Shown here in pieces: positions 45,425 to 55,134 of a stretch of 64,000 nucleotides of DNA. The notes below the pieces were generated by a model that was not told the origin of the DNA, did no database searches, and saw nothing but the letters and a program-made list of their open reading frames with translations. A program made the position numbers and the translations under genes. Within the stretch, counting starts at the first letter, position 1; each line of letters starts with the position of its first letter. The DNA comes from Takakia lepidozioides. Lineage: Eukaryota; Streptophyta; Takakiopsida; Takakiales; Takakiaceae. The stretch spans positions 82,812,756 to 82,876,755 of the forward strand of contig CM060731.1 in assembly GCA_030704615.1 (NCBI GenBank). The letters are read 5' to 3'.

Positions 45425-45796
45425 ACGAGCAACAAAGGCGTGAGCAGAACCCGTGAGCAGATTCCTTTATGCGTGAGTGGATTCCCCGAAGCGTGAGCAG
45501 ATTACTGATGCGGACCCTAGAACCGAGGGAACAAGTGGGCCTATTGTCGTGGACGCAAACTCCACTGCAACGACGCGATCTCCTCTCTATCGGACCGGAG
45601 ACAGACAGGCTCCATGACGACAATGTGGCACGAATGTGCGATGAAAAATTTACGGATGAATGTATTTGGGATGGACTTAAAAGGGAATGGATTAACATTG
45701 GATGAGTGGCAGATGAAAAACTGCCCAGATGATTGAACCATGGATGGCTGCAACAACATCTATCCTCAGGGATCAGCATGCGTAGAGAAGCAGGCA

Positions 45797-46085
45797 TTAA
45801 GCTGTCGTCAACGACAGCTTAAATCGTAGCCCCTGTCAGCACATGACAAATGAACCCATGAATATCTCCCCAGAACAAATATGTCCCCTGGAAAAAACCA
45901 TAGGGAGGATCTTTTTTGTGCAGAGAAGCAGGCATTAAGGTGTCGTCAACGACATCTTAATTCCCAGCCCTGTTGGGACATGACAACGAATCATAAGTTA
46001 TGTAGTCCGAGGAATTTGTAGATGTCATTCACCCCAAATAGCACACCAGAAGAGCGGCATTAAGGTGTCGTCAACGACACCTTAA
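45797..46085. repeat. three GTCGTCAACGAC palindromes with covarying arms
   Basis: Sites at 45797-45822, 45935-45960 and 46060-46085. The core is identical in all; outer arms are TTAAGCT/AGCTTAA, TTAAGGT/ATCTTAA and TTAAGGT/ACCTTAA. Each is preceded by (G)CAGGCAT or GCGGCAT; spacing is about 125-138 bp, as in the introns of the inner element's gene. Confidence 0.9.
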
Positions 46086-46455
46086 TCTAGCACCTTCGGG
46101 AAAAATTAAAAAATTAAAAATAAAATTTGAAAACTTGCAAATGAACCCAACCCCTGCTTTGCAAGCAAAAGACCTGGCGTTTACCCAGCATGGATTTTTG
46201 GACACCAGGAAGAATGACATGACAACGAATCATAAGATATGTAGTCCGAGCGTAGATGTCATTCACCCCAAATAGCACATTCGGGGGGAAAAAAAATGGA
46301 TTAAGGTGCCAGATTAAGGTGGCGCATTCGGGGTAAAATAAAAATAAAAAAAATCGGACTTTTTTTGTTTTGTTTTGTTTTTTTTTGGAAAACTTGCAAA
46401 CAGATTTTGAGTTGTCATGTTACGCGGAGGCTGCAGCGGGCGATTTAGTCTCATT

Positions 46456-46788
46456 TCATCTCCCCCTCCTGTGCTTTACGACAGAGATGGTTTTTAGTAG
46501 AGCAGGACTAGTGTCTTCATAGACAATTGTGCCTTCGTTTTGGACACTGACTCCAGTAGCAGTGGATAATCTTCGTCGGAATGAATCGACTGTTTTCAAA
46601 CAATTTTTATTAAAGCACCAAATGGCCTCTCCACCTTCTTTGCAATTGGGTGTGAGCATCTCTCTCGACTTAAGATACCTGGTAAAAGGACAACCACAAC
46701 CTTCCTCAGTTGGCACAGGTTCACTCTGGAGCTTGAGGGATTCGGCAGCCACTACTGAAAAATATTTTTTAATTTTCCATTCATCCAC
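46456..46788 (-). CDS. exon-like segment inside the non-autonomous element, product unknown
   Basis: A minus-strand frame of 110 codons contains CGCPFTRYLKSREML, CFNKNCLKTVDSFRRR and ATGVSVQNEGTIVYED. A splice acceptor-like TTTTTCAG lies near its start, so only about the last 100 codons may be exon. Composition looks protein-coding and it is unrelated to the two genes of the inner element as far as can be seen. It could be a captured host gene piece (Pack-MULE) or a remnant of another element gene. Product not recognised. Confidence 0.35.
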   Translation of the reverse strand: MDEWKIKKYFSVVAAESLKLQSEPVPTEEGCGCPFTRYLKSREMLTPNCKEGGEAIWCFNKNCLKTVDSFRRRLSTATGVSVQNEGTIVYEDTSPALLKTISVVKHRRGR

Positions 46789-47032
46789 AAATTACATTCA
46801 TCCAATGCCATTCGTCCAACATACATTTATCGGCCATTCATCCATCATTCATCCGTCATTCATCCATAACGATGAATTGGTATGCATGTTATACTGGACA
46901 CTACCCGCAGTAATAGGTCCTCTAAGCTGAATAGGTGTCCGCGGTTATAGGTGAGCAGATCTTGAAGCGTGAGCAGAAATTTGCTCACGGAATTTTTTGC
47001 TTACGGATTCTGCTCACGCTTTAGCAATCCCC

Positions 47033-47041
47033 GCTCATACA
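47033..47041. other. right target-site duplication (GCTCATACA)
   Basis: Identical to 45416-45424. Confidence 0.85.
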
Positions 47042-47044
47042 GAG

Positions 47045-48801
47045 GGCCCTGGTGAGATTTTGGAGGGAAGACCTCGAGGAAGGGTGACGGCGCAGAGCTC
47101 TTCTGAGCTGGAAGCAACTAACTCAGAAGAAATACAGTAATGGGGGTCTGGGCATTATTGATCCACAAGCACAGATCTGTGCTCTTCTTGCGAAATGGGT
47201 CCCAAGGATTTTTTCGCATTTCACTTCCCCTTGGAGCTTGATAGTAAGACATCATATCCTTCAAGCTCGTCCGACGCCTGTCTCGGTTTGGCCCCAATCT
47301 CTCAGATGGATTGTCCAAGGAGGTTCTTCCAATTCGGTAATGTCCCCTAGTTCAGGGGCCTGACATTTTATTTGGCATTCCTGATTTTCTGTCCGTTATC
47401 TTCTTTCCCAAAAATCTCCGAGCTCTCCGGAAGAGGCTCTCAGACAGCCTTTGTTTGGTAATTTTAATCTGGACTCTGAGCTGTTGGTTAAGTGCTCCCC
47501 CAGATGGGCGCATTGGGAAGCTGCGGGGTTTCCAATTTCATGCACCTATGGGAGAATGGTTCCCTTCTTTCCCCTTCTTGGCAGTTACTACCCTCTCAGC
47601 TACTAGGAGTCAAGGCGGGGTGGGAGTCTATCACTGATGACATCCCTGAGTCATGGATTTCCCTAACCTCGTTCCCTGCTAATAGAAGGTGTCTTTTTTG
47701 TCTAGGTTGGTTGTGAAGTTGGGGGCTTCAAGTTCACTTTCTATATATGAACTATATCGCTCGGGAGCTTCACTTCATGGTTGAGGAGTTCAAAGTTTAC
47801 AGCGCATCTTGCACTCCCCGAAGCTTTCTTCCTCCCTGGAGGCCGACTTCCTCTTCGTTGTTCGGGTCTTTTGCATGACGACCGGGGTTGTTAACCCCTC
47901 CGCTGACAATGGTTGCCACACAAATCCTAAGTTTCTTTGGTTCTTGACTGCCCCTCTTGCCCTGCTCCAGTTTTACCTAGGAGAATGGATCTGGTGCGAC
48001 AGGAAACACTCCCATCTTTTTGCTTACTCTGTCAAGCTGGGTTACTCCCTGTTAAACCCCACGGCCTCTTTGGACCTCAAATTGACAAAAAAATGGTCTC
48101 ATCTGGCTGATCATTCTTGTTTCGTGGAAAGCTGTTTGGAAGGATGTCTAGAGGAAAGATAGGGCTGCCAAAATTTATGGTTTCCTTTGGAAGTTGGTGA
48201 ACAAGATATTATCAGCCTTACCTGCTTTCAGAACACACCTCATTTTTGCAACTTTTGCCCCTTTCAATCTTCTGAATCTCTTCGGCATTGCTTTCTTTAC
48301 TGTCCAGTGGCTAGGCATACCTGGATTAAGGTTATCTCGTTCTTTGTTTTTTGGAAACCTCTGCCATTGGCCTTCTCTACTGTTGTGCTTCTGAACTTTG
48401 CTGGAGGATCATTATGGTCTTCATGCCCTGTCTGGGCTGCCCTTAGGGCGCACACCTTGTGGCTCGTTGTGAACGGGCCTCAAAGCCGGTTTGTGTTCGG
48501 GCTATATTGTATAAGACTCACTCAGACTTATTGTCTGAAGCTCGTAAGGCTTGGCGGATGTTGGGATTAGCTCTTCACAGATGCGGACAGAGGATGAGAC
48601 TTCAATTGCTCGCTGGCTTTGATGGATTATGGGGAAATGGAGGTCGGATCTGCACCAAGGAATTGGACTCAAGGGTTACCTAGTGTGACAACATCCCTTT
48701 AGGCTGATAGTTCCCTTAGTTCCAAGCGCTCCCCTCTGGGGGGGAGAGGAGGCTGATGTCAATTGGCGCCACCGTAGATCTTCTAGGAAAAGGAAGGCTA
48801 A
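47045..48801 (+). mobile_element. LINE remnant, part 1 (interrupted by the gypsy element)
   Basis: Near 47130-47210 a broken frame follows the LINE pattern GGLGI-D-P-AQ-ALL-KWV. Around 48000-48060 HLFAYSVKLGYSLLNP and around 48240-48480 CNFCPFQSSESLRHCFLYCP with HTWIKVISFF mark the zf-RVT zinc-binding domain. The same structure is seen at 20.4-22.3 kb. It continues after the gypsy insertion at 54285. Confidence 0.75.
48797..48801. other. left target-site duplication of the gypsy element (GCTAA)
   Basis: Same 5 bp as 54280-54284; 5-bp duplications are standard for LTR elements. Confidence 0.85.
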
Positions 48802-49377
48802 TGTCACAGACATAGCCCAGAGGAACTTACCAGGAGTAAATACCAGAAGTTACCAAGTTACCAAGTTACCAAAAATTACCGTGATCTACCATGATTTATC
48901 ATGATTTACCATAAGTTACCATTAGTTACCAAGTTTCCGGGAGTTTACCAAATTACCAAGAGTAACTTGGGAAACTGCTCAGGAAGCTTCATTTGGAGGA
49001 AACTTCTCCATCAAGAAACCTCCTTGGGGAAGCCTCTTAGGGAACCTCCTAGTAGCAAGTATATATAGGAGGCGAGATTGGACACTCTTCAGTCTCGCCA
49101 ACACAAGTTCAAGGTACTCTTGTTCCCAGTTTAGTACTCCAATCCAGCTTCCAGTATTTAGTCCACTTTCCAGTATCTGGTACTCCAGTCCAGTTTCCAG
49201 CATTCCAGTATTCGAGTCGAGTTCCAGTATCTTGTACTCTTGTCAATTGTTATAAAGATCATCTTGATTCATGTTTATCCACCATGCATTCGGCCACGCC
49301 GACCTTGACTTCTAATCTAGTCTTGTACCTCTAGTCTGATCTCTTGTTTGTGTTCAGTCATGTTCTCATCCTTGACA
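48802..49377 (+). repeat. 5' LTR of the gypsy element
   Basis: Starts TGTCACAGACATAGCCC, ends CATCCTTGACA. It contains repeats of AAGTTACCA-type units near 48850-48970 and CCAG-rich units near 49130-49220. Confidence 0.9.
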
Positions 49378-49396
49378 GTTTTGGCGAGACTAAATT

Positions 49397-50480
49397 TTGT
49401 TCCTTAGTTAGTTAAGATGGAAGGCACATTTGCGGAAATGGTCGCCACATTGCAGAGTCTTCAGCTCCAATGCAAGAACGTCGTACTTCTAAGAACTTCG
49501 TATTCTACTACCGCCCAATTACAAGCTGATCAGTCTCAAGATCTGGCAACGCTCTCCACATTTGCAACAACAAATTTCAGAGTTAAAAGAGTCGAATAAT
49601 GGATCTTCAACCATACAAGTCTCTACTGCAACAACTCCTACTGCAACGGTTCCTCTTCAACAGATTACGAGAGAACCAAAGATCAGCATGCCCGAGAAAT
49701 TTGATGGGACGAGATCAAGATTTCGCGGTTTTGTTCAATAAATATGACTATTCCTACGACTACATCCACAACGTTAACCCGATGAAGGTATTCAAGTGGG
49801 ATTCGTGGGTACCATTCTATTTCAAGCCATTGACGCCACATGAAAAATAAAGACGGCGCTCGAATGGATTATGCCTATATTGCGGAGAAGAAGATCACAT
49901 AACATTAAACTGTCCCAACAAGAGAAGGTTCAAAGCTCGGGGCATAACTCCAGTGTTCCATACGAGGAGGTCGGAAAACGAAGATGTCCAGTCACGGTAG
50001 GGACCATGCGGCTGGACACCACAAATTCCTTACCAAATTCTATCTCAGACCCTGCACCTTGTTTCACAGTTCCGATAAAAATCAGAGTGCAAAATCAAGA
50101 TATCTCTGTAGAAGCACTTTTGGACTCAGAGGCTTCATCATGTTTTATTTACAAAAGCTTTGCGAAGCAACACAATTTAACGCTCGTAAAGAAGAAACTC
50201 TCGGCCCCCGTTGAAGTCATCGATGGACGACCATTAGCATCAGGAAATGTTGACCATGAAACTCGACCACTTGAAGTGAAGCTTGAAGATCAAGTATCAC
50301 ATATTGTTTTCAACGTCATCCAGTCTCCAACGAATCATGTGATCCTTGGACTTCCCTGGTTCGTACTTCACAATCCTGACATCGACTGGCGATCGCCAAA
50401 ATTTCTGCAAGATAAAAATGTAGAAATATCAAAGGTATTCTACCCATGTTCCTTGGAGCTAGAGCTTTCATGAGAGCTAC
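49397..50480 (+). pseudogene. gypsy gag remnant, CCHC knuckle and protease
   Basis: A short gag start at 49417 (MEGTFAEMVATLQSLQ) is followed after a gap by MPEKFDGTRSRFRGF (about 49688) and a zinc knuckle C-x2-C-x4-H-x4-C near 49874-49915 (CLYCGEEDHITLNC). The protease spans about 50060-50400. Its active site reads LLDSEASS instead of the usual Asp-Ser-Gly, so it should be inactive. Confidence 0.8.
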
Positions 50481-50735
50481 CAAAAAAGATGCGGCATTTG
50501 CATTTTATGCGACTCCGATCAAGACCACAGCAGACAAAGGTACTTCGACATTACCCACTCAATATCAAGATTTCAAGGATGTCTTCGAGAAGAAAAATGC
50601 AGACATATTGCCATAACATCGACCTTATGACTGTTCAATTGAGTTACAAGAAGGAGCCCAACCACCATTCGGCCCAATCTATAACTTATCCCAGACGGAG
50701 TTGGCTGCATTACGTAAGCCTACATTGATGAAAAT

Positions 50736-52051
50736 TTGTCGAAGAACTTCATCCGATATTCAAAATCACCTGCGGGGGCACCTATTTTGTTTGTGAAAAA
50801 GAAAGACGGATTATTACGCATGTGTGTGGACTATCGCAGTCTCAACAAAGTCACAATTAAAAATCATTATCCGTTGCCGCGGATTTCTGGGCTTCTCAAC
50901 CAACTGGGACGAGCGAAGATTTTCACCAAAATTGACTTGAGATGAACTTATAACTTTGTACGGATAAAAGAAAGAGACGAATGGAAAACAACTTTTCGAA
51001 CAAGGTATGGACATTTCGAATATAGTGTTATGTCTTTCGGTCTTACAAATGCTTCAGCAATTTTCCAACATATGATGAATGACATCTTTCGAGAATTTTT
51101 AGATGACGTTGTAGTCATCTATTTGGAAGACATTTTGATATTTTCAAAGAATGATGAAGGTCATGGCCGCCACGTACGCCTTGTCCTTGATAAATTAAGA
51201 GAAAGATGACTATATGCCAAGTTAAAAAAAATGTATTTTCCATCAATCTGAGGTCGAATTTATGGGCTACATTATTTCCGACAAAGACGTCTTTATGGAT
51301 CAGAAGAAAATACAAACCATCATCGAGTGGATTAAACAAACTTCGGTCCGAGATGTACAATGTTCTGGGATTTGCAAATTTCTATAGAATCTTCATCAAT
51401 GACTACTCCCAAATTGCTGCACCATTGACACGACTCGCAGGGAAGGACAAATTTGTATGGGACGAGGAGGCTGACCAGACATTTGAAAGGTTGAAGCAGA
51501 CATTTACAACGGCCCCGATACTGTTACATGCAGACCCATCTAAACCATTCTTTTTTGAAGCAGGTGCATCGAACTTTGCACTTGGCGCTATACTCTCTCA
51601 ATACGGTATGGATGGCCGACTTCACCCTGTTGGTTTTCATTCTCGCAAATTTTCCGCTGTAGAGATCAATTATGAAATCCATGACAAAGAACTTTTAGCG
51701 ATCATTGATGTTTTTGAGGAGTGGCGTCATCTATTGGAAGGAGCTAAACATCAGGTCACTGTCTACACCGATCACAAAAATCGAGAGTATTTTATGAGTG
51801 CTCGTGTTTTGAATCGACGTCAAGCGAGATGGAGTATGTCACTAGCAAGGTTTGATTTTGTTATTATTTATCGTCCCGGACATCTTCAAGGAAAACCAGA
51901 TGCTCTTTCTCGACGATCATATCTTGCGCCAAAAGAAGGGGATGTAGCTTTTGACCAACAGAAATCCATCATCTTGAAACCAACAAATCTCCAATTGAAT
52001 ATGCTATGCATGTCCACCTATGACGATGCAGAGATCATAAAGAAGATTTAG
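50736..52051 (+). pseudogene. gypsy reverse transcriptase and RNase H
   Basis: RT motifs include [20 protein letters not shown], then [16 protein letters not shown], and [14 protein letters not shown], where YLED replaces the catalytic YLDD. In-frame TGA codons at 50944 and about 51208 interrupt it, and there is a frame change near 51230-51350. RNase H (about 51530-51930) has AGASNFALGAILSQ, with Gly in place of the first catalytic Asp, YTDHKN and RPGHLQGKPDALSR. Confidence 0.85.
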
Positions 52052-52189
52052 GAAGCACTGAAGAGCGACCAATTTGCTACGACACTACGAAGTCAATTAA
52101 ATCGACCGCGAGACAACCCACATGTTACAAACGACTTCGAATTCAAAGATGACTTACATTATTTTAAGGGACTGCTTTATGTACCTCCA

Positions 52190-53450
52190 GGACCTACACG
52201 ACTGCGAATTCTTCAGACATGTCATGATCTTCCGGCTGCAGGACATTTCAGCTTCAACAAAACAATAGAATTGATATCCATAGACTATTGGTGGCCACAG
52301 ATGTGGAAACTCGTGAAAGAATTTATAAAATCTTGCGACACGTGTGCTAGAGCGAAGGGACCACGACATCGACCTTACGGCCTTCTTCAACCATTACCCA
52401 TTCCCAATGGTCCATGGTCGTCCGTGTCTATGGACTTTATTACGGACCTTCCAATTTCCAAGACCACCGATTCAATCCTTGTTATTGTAGATCGTTTTAC
52501 AAAGATGACACATTTTATTCCATGTAATAAGACGATTACCGGCGAGGAAACTGCAAGACTCTTCCTCAATAATATCTACCGCATTCATGGACTCCCGAAA
52601 GATATCGTATCTGATTGAGGACCACAGTTCATATCAAATTTTCTGGAGGGGATTATTTCACATATTGGATACTAAGATCAATCTCTCTATAGCTAATCAT
52701 CCACAGACTGATGGTCAAACCGAATGCGTAAACCAGATTTTGGAGCAGTATCTTCGCTGTACGATAAATTATCACCAAGATAATTGGACGGATCTTCTGT
52801 CATTGGCTGAGTTTGCCTACAACAACACTATACATTCTTCGACCAAACAAACTCCATTTTTCTCCAATTATGGTCATCATCCTCGAGCAAACCATTTCCA
52901 CATGAAGACTGTTGGTAGCCCTGTTGCAGAAAACCTTGCTACGATTCATAAAGAGCTTACATTCCACCTCGAAGAAGCTCAAAAACAATACAAGGAGTAT
53001 GTAGATCAACATCGCCAACTCCAACCCCAGTTCAAGGTCGGAGATCGTGTGTGGCTTCTTCGACGGGACATGCAAACCTCGCGACCATCAAAGAAGTTGG
53101 ATTATCAACGTCTGGAACTATTCAAAATTATTCGACAAATAAATCCGGTCAGTTTTCGGCTTGAACTCCCACGAAGTATGCACATCCATCCAGTCTTTCA
53201 CGTTTCATTATTGGAGTTGTATCATCCATCGAATATTCCAGGGAGAGTCTCTATACCACCTCCATCAATTGAAGTCAATCAGGAAATCGAGTATGAAGTC
53301 GACGAAGTCCTAGACTCTCGCATCAAGTATAAACGTCTTGAGTATTTCGTACATTGGAAAGGCTACGGCATCAGCGAACGAACGTGAGAACCTTCATCCA
53401 ACCTTGCCAATGCATCTGACAAAGTCCAAGAGTTTCATTAACGATATCCA
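52190..53450 (+). pseudogene. gypsy integrase with C-terminal chromodomain
   Basis: A zinc-binding part ends in SCDTCARAKGP (about 52333). The core has VSMDFITDLPISK (about 52426), a second acidic motif around VSD at 52608-52616 cut by TGA (compatible with CGA to TGA), and QTECVNQILEQYL near 52717. A chromodomain follows: YEVDEVLDSRIKYKRLEYF, then VHWKGYG, near 53290-53370, cut by TGA at about 53385 where Trp is expected. Chromodomains in this position target integration to modified histones. Confidence 0.85.
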
Positions 53451-53631
53451 GCTAAGCCCTGAGCTATACGTCAATAAGACGTCACAACGATGATGTCAAC
53501 CAAGTTAGCTTCAAGGTGAAGACTCCACATTTAGTGTATCTGATACCCACTAAGGAGGGAGGTTTTCCAACTATAAGCAAGTCCAAGATTTTACCGCACC
53601 TCGAGGAACTCGGCACTAGAGGAAGGGGTGA

Positions 53632-54279
53632 TGTCACGGACATAGCCCATAAGAACTTACCAGGAATAAATACCAGAAGTTACCCAAGTTATCATGTTAC
53701 CAAAAGTTGTCGTGATCTACCATGATCTATCATGATTTACCATAAGTTACCATTAATTATCAAATTATCGGGAGTTTACCAAATTACCGAGAGTAACTTG
53801 GGAAACTGCTCAGGAAGCTTCATTTGGAGGAAACTTCTCCATCAAGAAACTTTTATTTAACCTTAGAAACTTCTCCATCAAGATACCTCCTTTGTTTAAG
53901 GAAACTTCTTCATCAAGAAACCTCCTTGGGGTAGCCTCTTAGGGAACCTCCTAGTAGCCAGTATATATAGGAAGCGAGACTGGGCACTCTTCAGTCTCGC
54001 CAACACAAGTTCAAGATACTCTTGTTCCCAGTCTAGTACTCCAGTCCAGCGTCTAGTATCTAGTCCAGTTTCCAATATCTGGTACTCCAGTCCAGTTTCC
54101 AGCATTCCAATATTCGAGTCAAGTTCCAGTATCTTGTACTCTTATCCATTGTTATAAAGATCATCTTGATTCATGTTTATCCACCATGCATTCGGCCACG
54201 CCGACCTTGACTTCTTATCTAGTCTTGTACCTCTAGTCTGATCTCTTGTTTGTGTTCAGTCATGTTCTCGTCCTTGACA
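53632..54279 (+). repeat. 3' LTR of the gypsy element
   Basis: Matches 48802-49377 with point differences plus an extra ~72-bp block near 53850-53920 made of repeated AAACTTCTCCATCAAG units, absent from the 5' LTR. Confidence 0.9.
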
Positions 54280-54284
54280 GCTAA
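54280..54284. other. right target-site duplication of the gypsy element (GCTAA)
   Basis: Same 5 bp as 48797-48801. Confidence 0.85.
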
Positions 54285-54640
54285 GGCCCAACTCTTTTTT
54301 GGTAGCATTAGTTGATCTCTGCTCATGTGGCTGAACTTTGAATTGGATCTTGGTAGTGGTCATCTCTGCTTGTTAGCTGTTTTTCTGGGTGTTAGTCTTA
54401 CACCCTCCTGCTTCTGTTTGGTTTCTATCTGGTTCCATCTCCTTATATCCCGACAACTACTTTTTCCCTGGAGCTCCTGCTCCTTCTCTCGATTTGGTCA
54501 CGAAGCTGTGCATTCTCTTATCGGCCTCTATGGCCCTCATCAAGAGGTTATTTTTTCCTCTATGTAATTCTCGGACGTTGTGTCCATATCTATAGAGTTT
54601 TCTAGGGCCTCCGTCCCCTGTTCGTTAAAAAAAAAAAAAT
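54285..54640 (+). mobile_element. LINE remnant, part 2, with A-rich 3' end
   Basis: Continues the LINE interrupted at 48801 and ends in an A13 run at about 54626-54638, the expected poly(A) tail. Confidence 0.7.
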
Positions 54641-55134
54641 TGGTGGCACAAAGTTTAGGTTTTGCAGATTTTTGTGAAAAAAAATTGTAGGCGTTTAGGG
54701 GTTAAAGGGCTGGTGTGTAAGAAAAAAATTACCTTGAAGATAAGGATAAAACTAGATTATAGTTCACAACATACCTTTCTTTATCCACCCTGGTCAAATT
54801 CAGGGTTTATGGGTCCAAGATATATTGATATTATTTTTGATATGCATTGTTCAAGAAAGCTCTTCAAATGAGGGACATGAACTTATTTGGGTTCTCAAAG
54901 TGAGCTGCTGAAAGATGGCAGACTGTGTACAAAACAACACACTAAAAGAAGAAAGAGAGAAACATTGCAGTGAGACTTCCCAACAGATATTACATAGAGC
55001 CCCCGATCTGCTCCAGAGATGCAGAGAAGAGACAGTGCAATGCCCATGGCAGCACCAAGAATGTCGCAGAGGGATGTGTAAGGCAACAGAAGTGTAGTGT
55101 TTTTTGGTTGGGGGGTTGTTGGGCTTCTAGCACA
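54641..55134. promoter_or_regulatory. 5' flank of NUP88
   Basis: Presumed promoter and 5' untranslated region of NUP88, which begins 495 bp after the LINE tail. No defined element was recognised. Confidence 0.4.

Larger units (their letters stand above)
45425..47032. mobile_element. non-autonomous relative of the inner MULE, 1,608 bp
   Basis: Flanked by a perfect 9-bp duplication. The termini read GGCGTGAGCAGAACCCGTGAGCAG-like on the left and, in reverse, AAAGCGTGAGCAGAATCCGTAAGC on the right, the same GCGTGAGC theme as the inner element. It carries GGATGAATG-type repeats near both ends and three GTCGTCAACGAC palindromes. There is no transposase or methyltransferase gene. A minus-strand exon-like segment (46456-46788) may be captured host sequence. 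Confidence 0.85.
48802..54279 (+). mobile_element. complete but inactive Ty3/gypsy chromodomain element
   Basis: Two LTRs (48802-49377 and 53632-54279), both TG...CA with TGTCA/TGACA ends, and a 5-bp GCTAA duplication. Between them: remnant gag, one CCHC knuckle, protease, RT, RNase H, integrase and a chromodomain, the order of chromoviruses. Gag is mostly deleted. Stops and frame changes are frequent. Inserted into a LINE. Confidence 0.92.
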
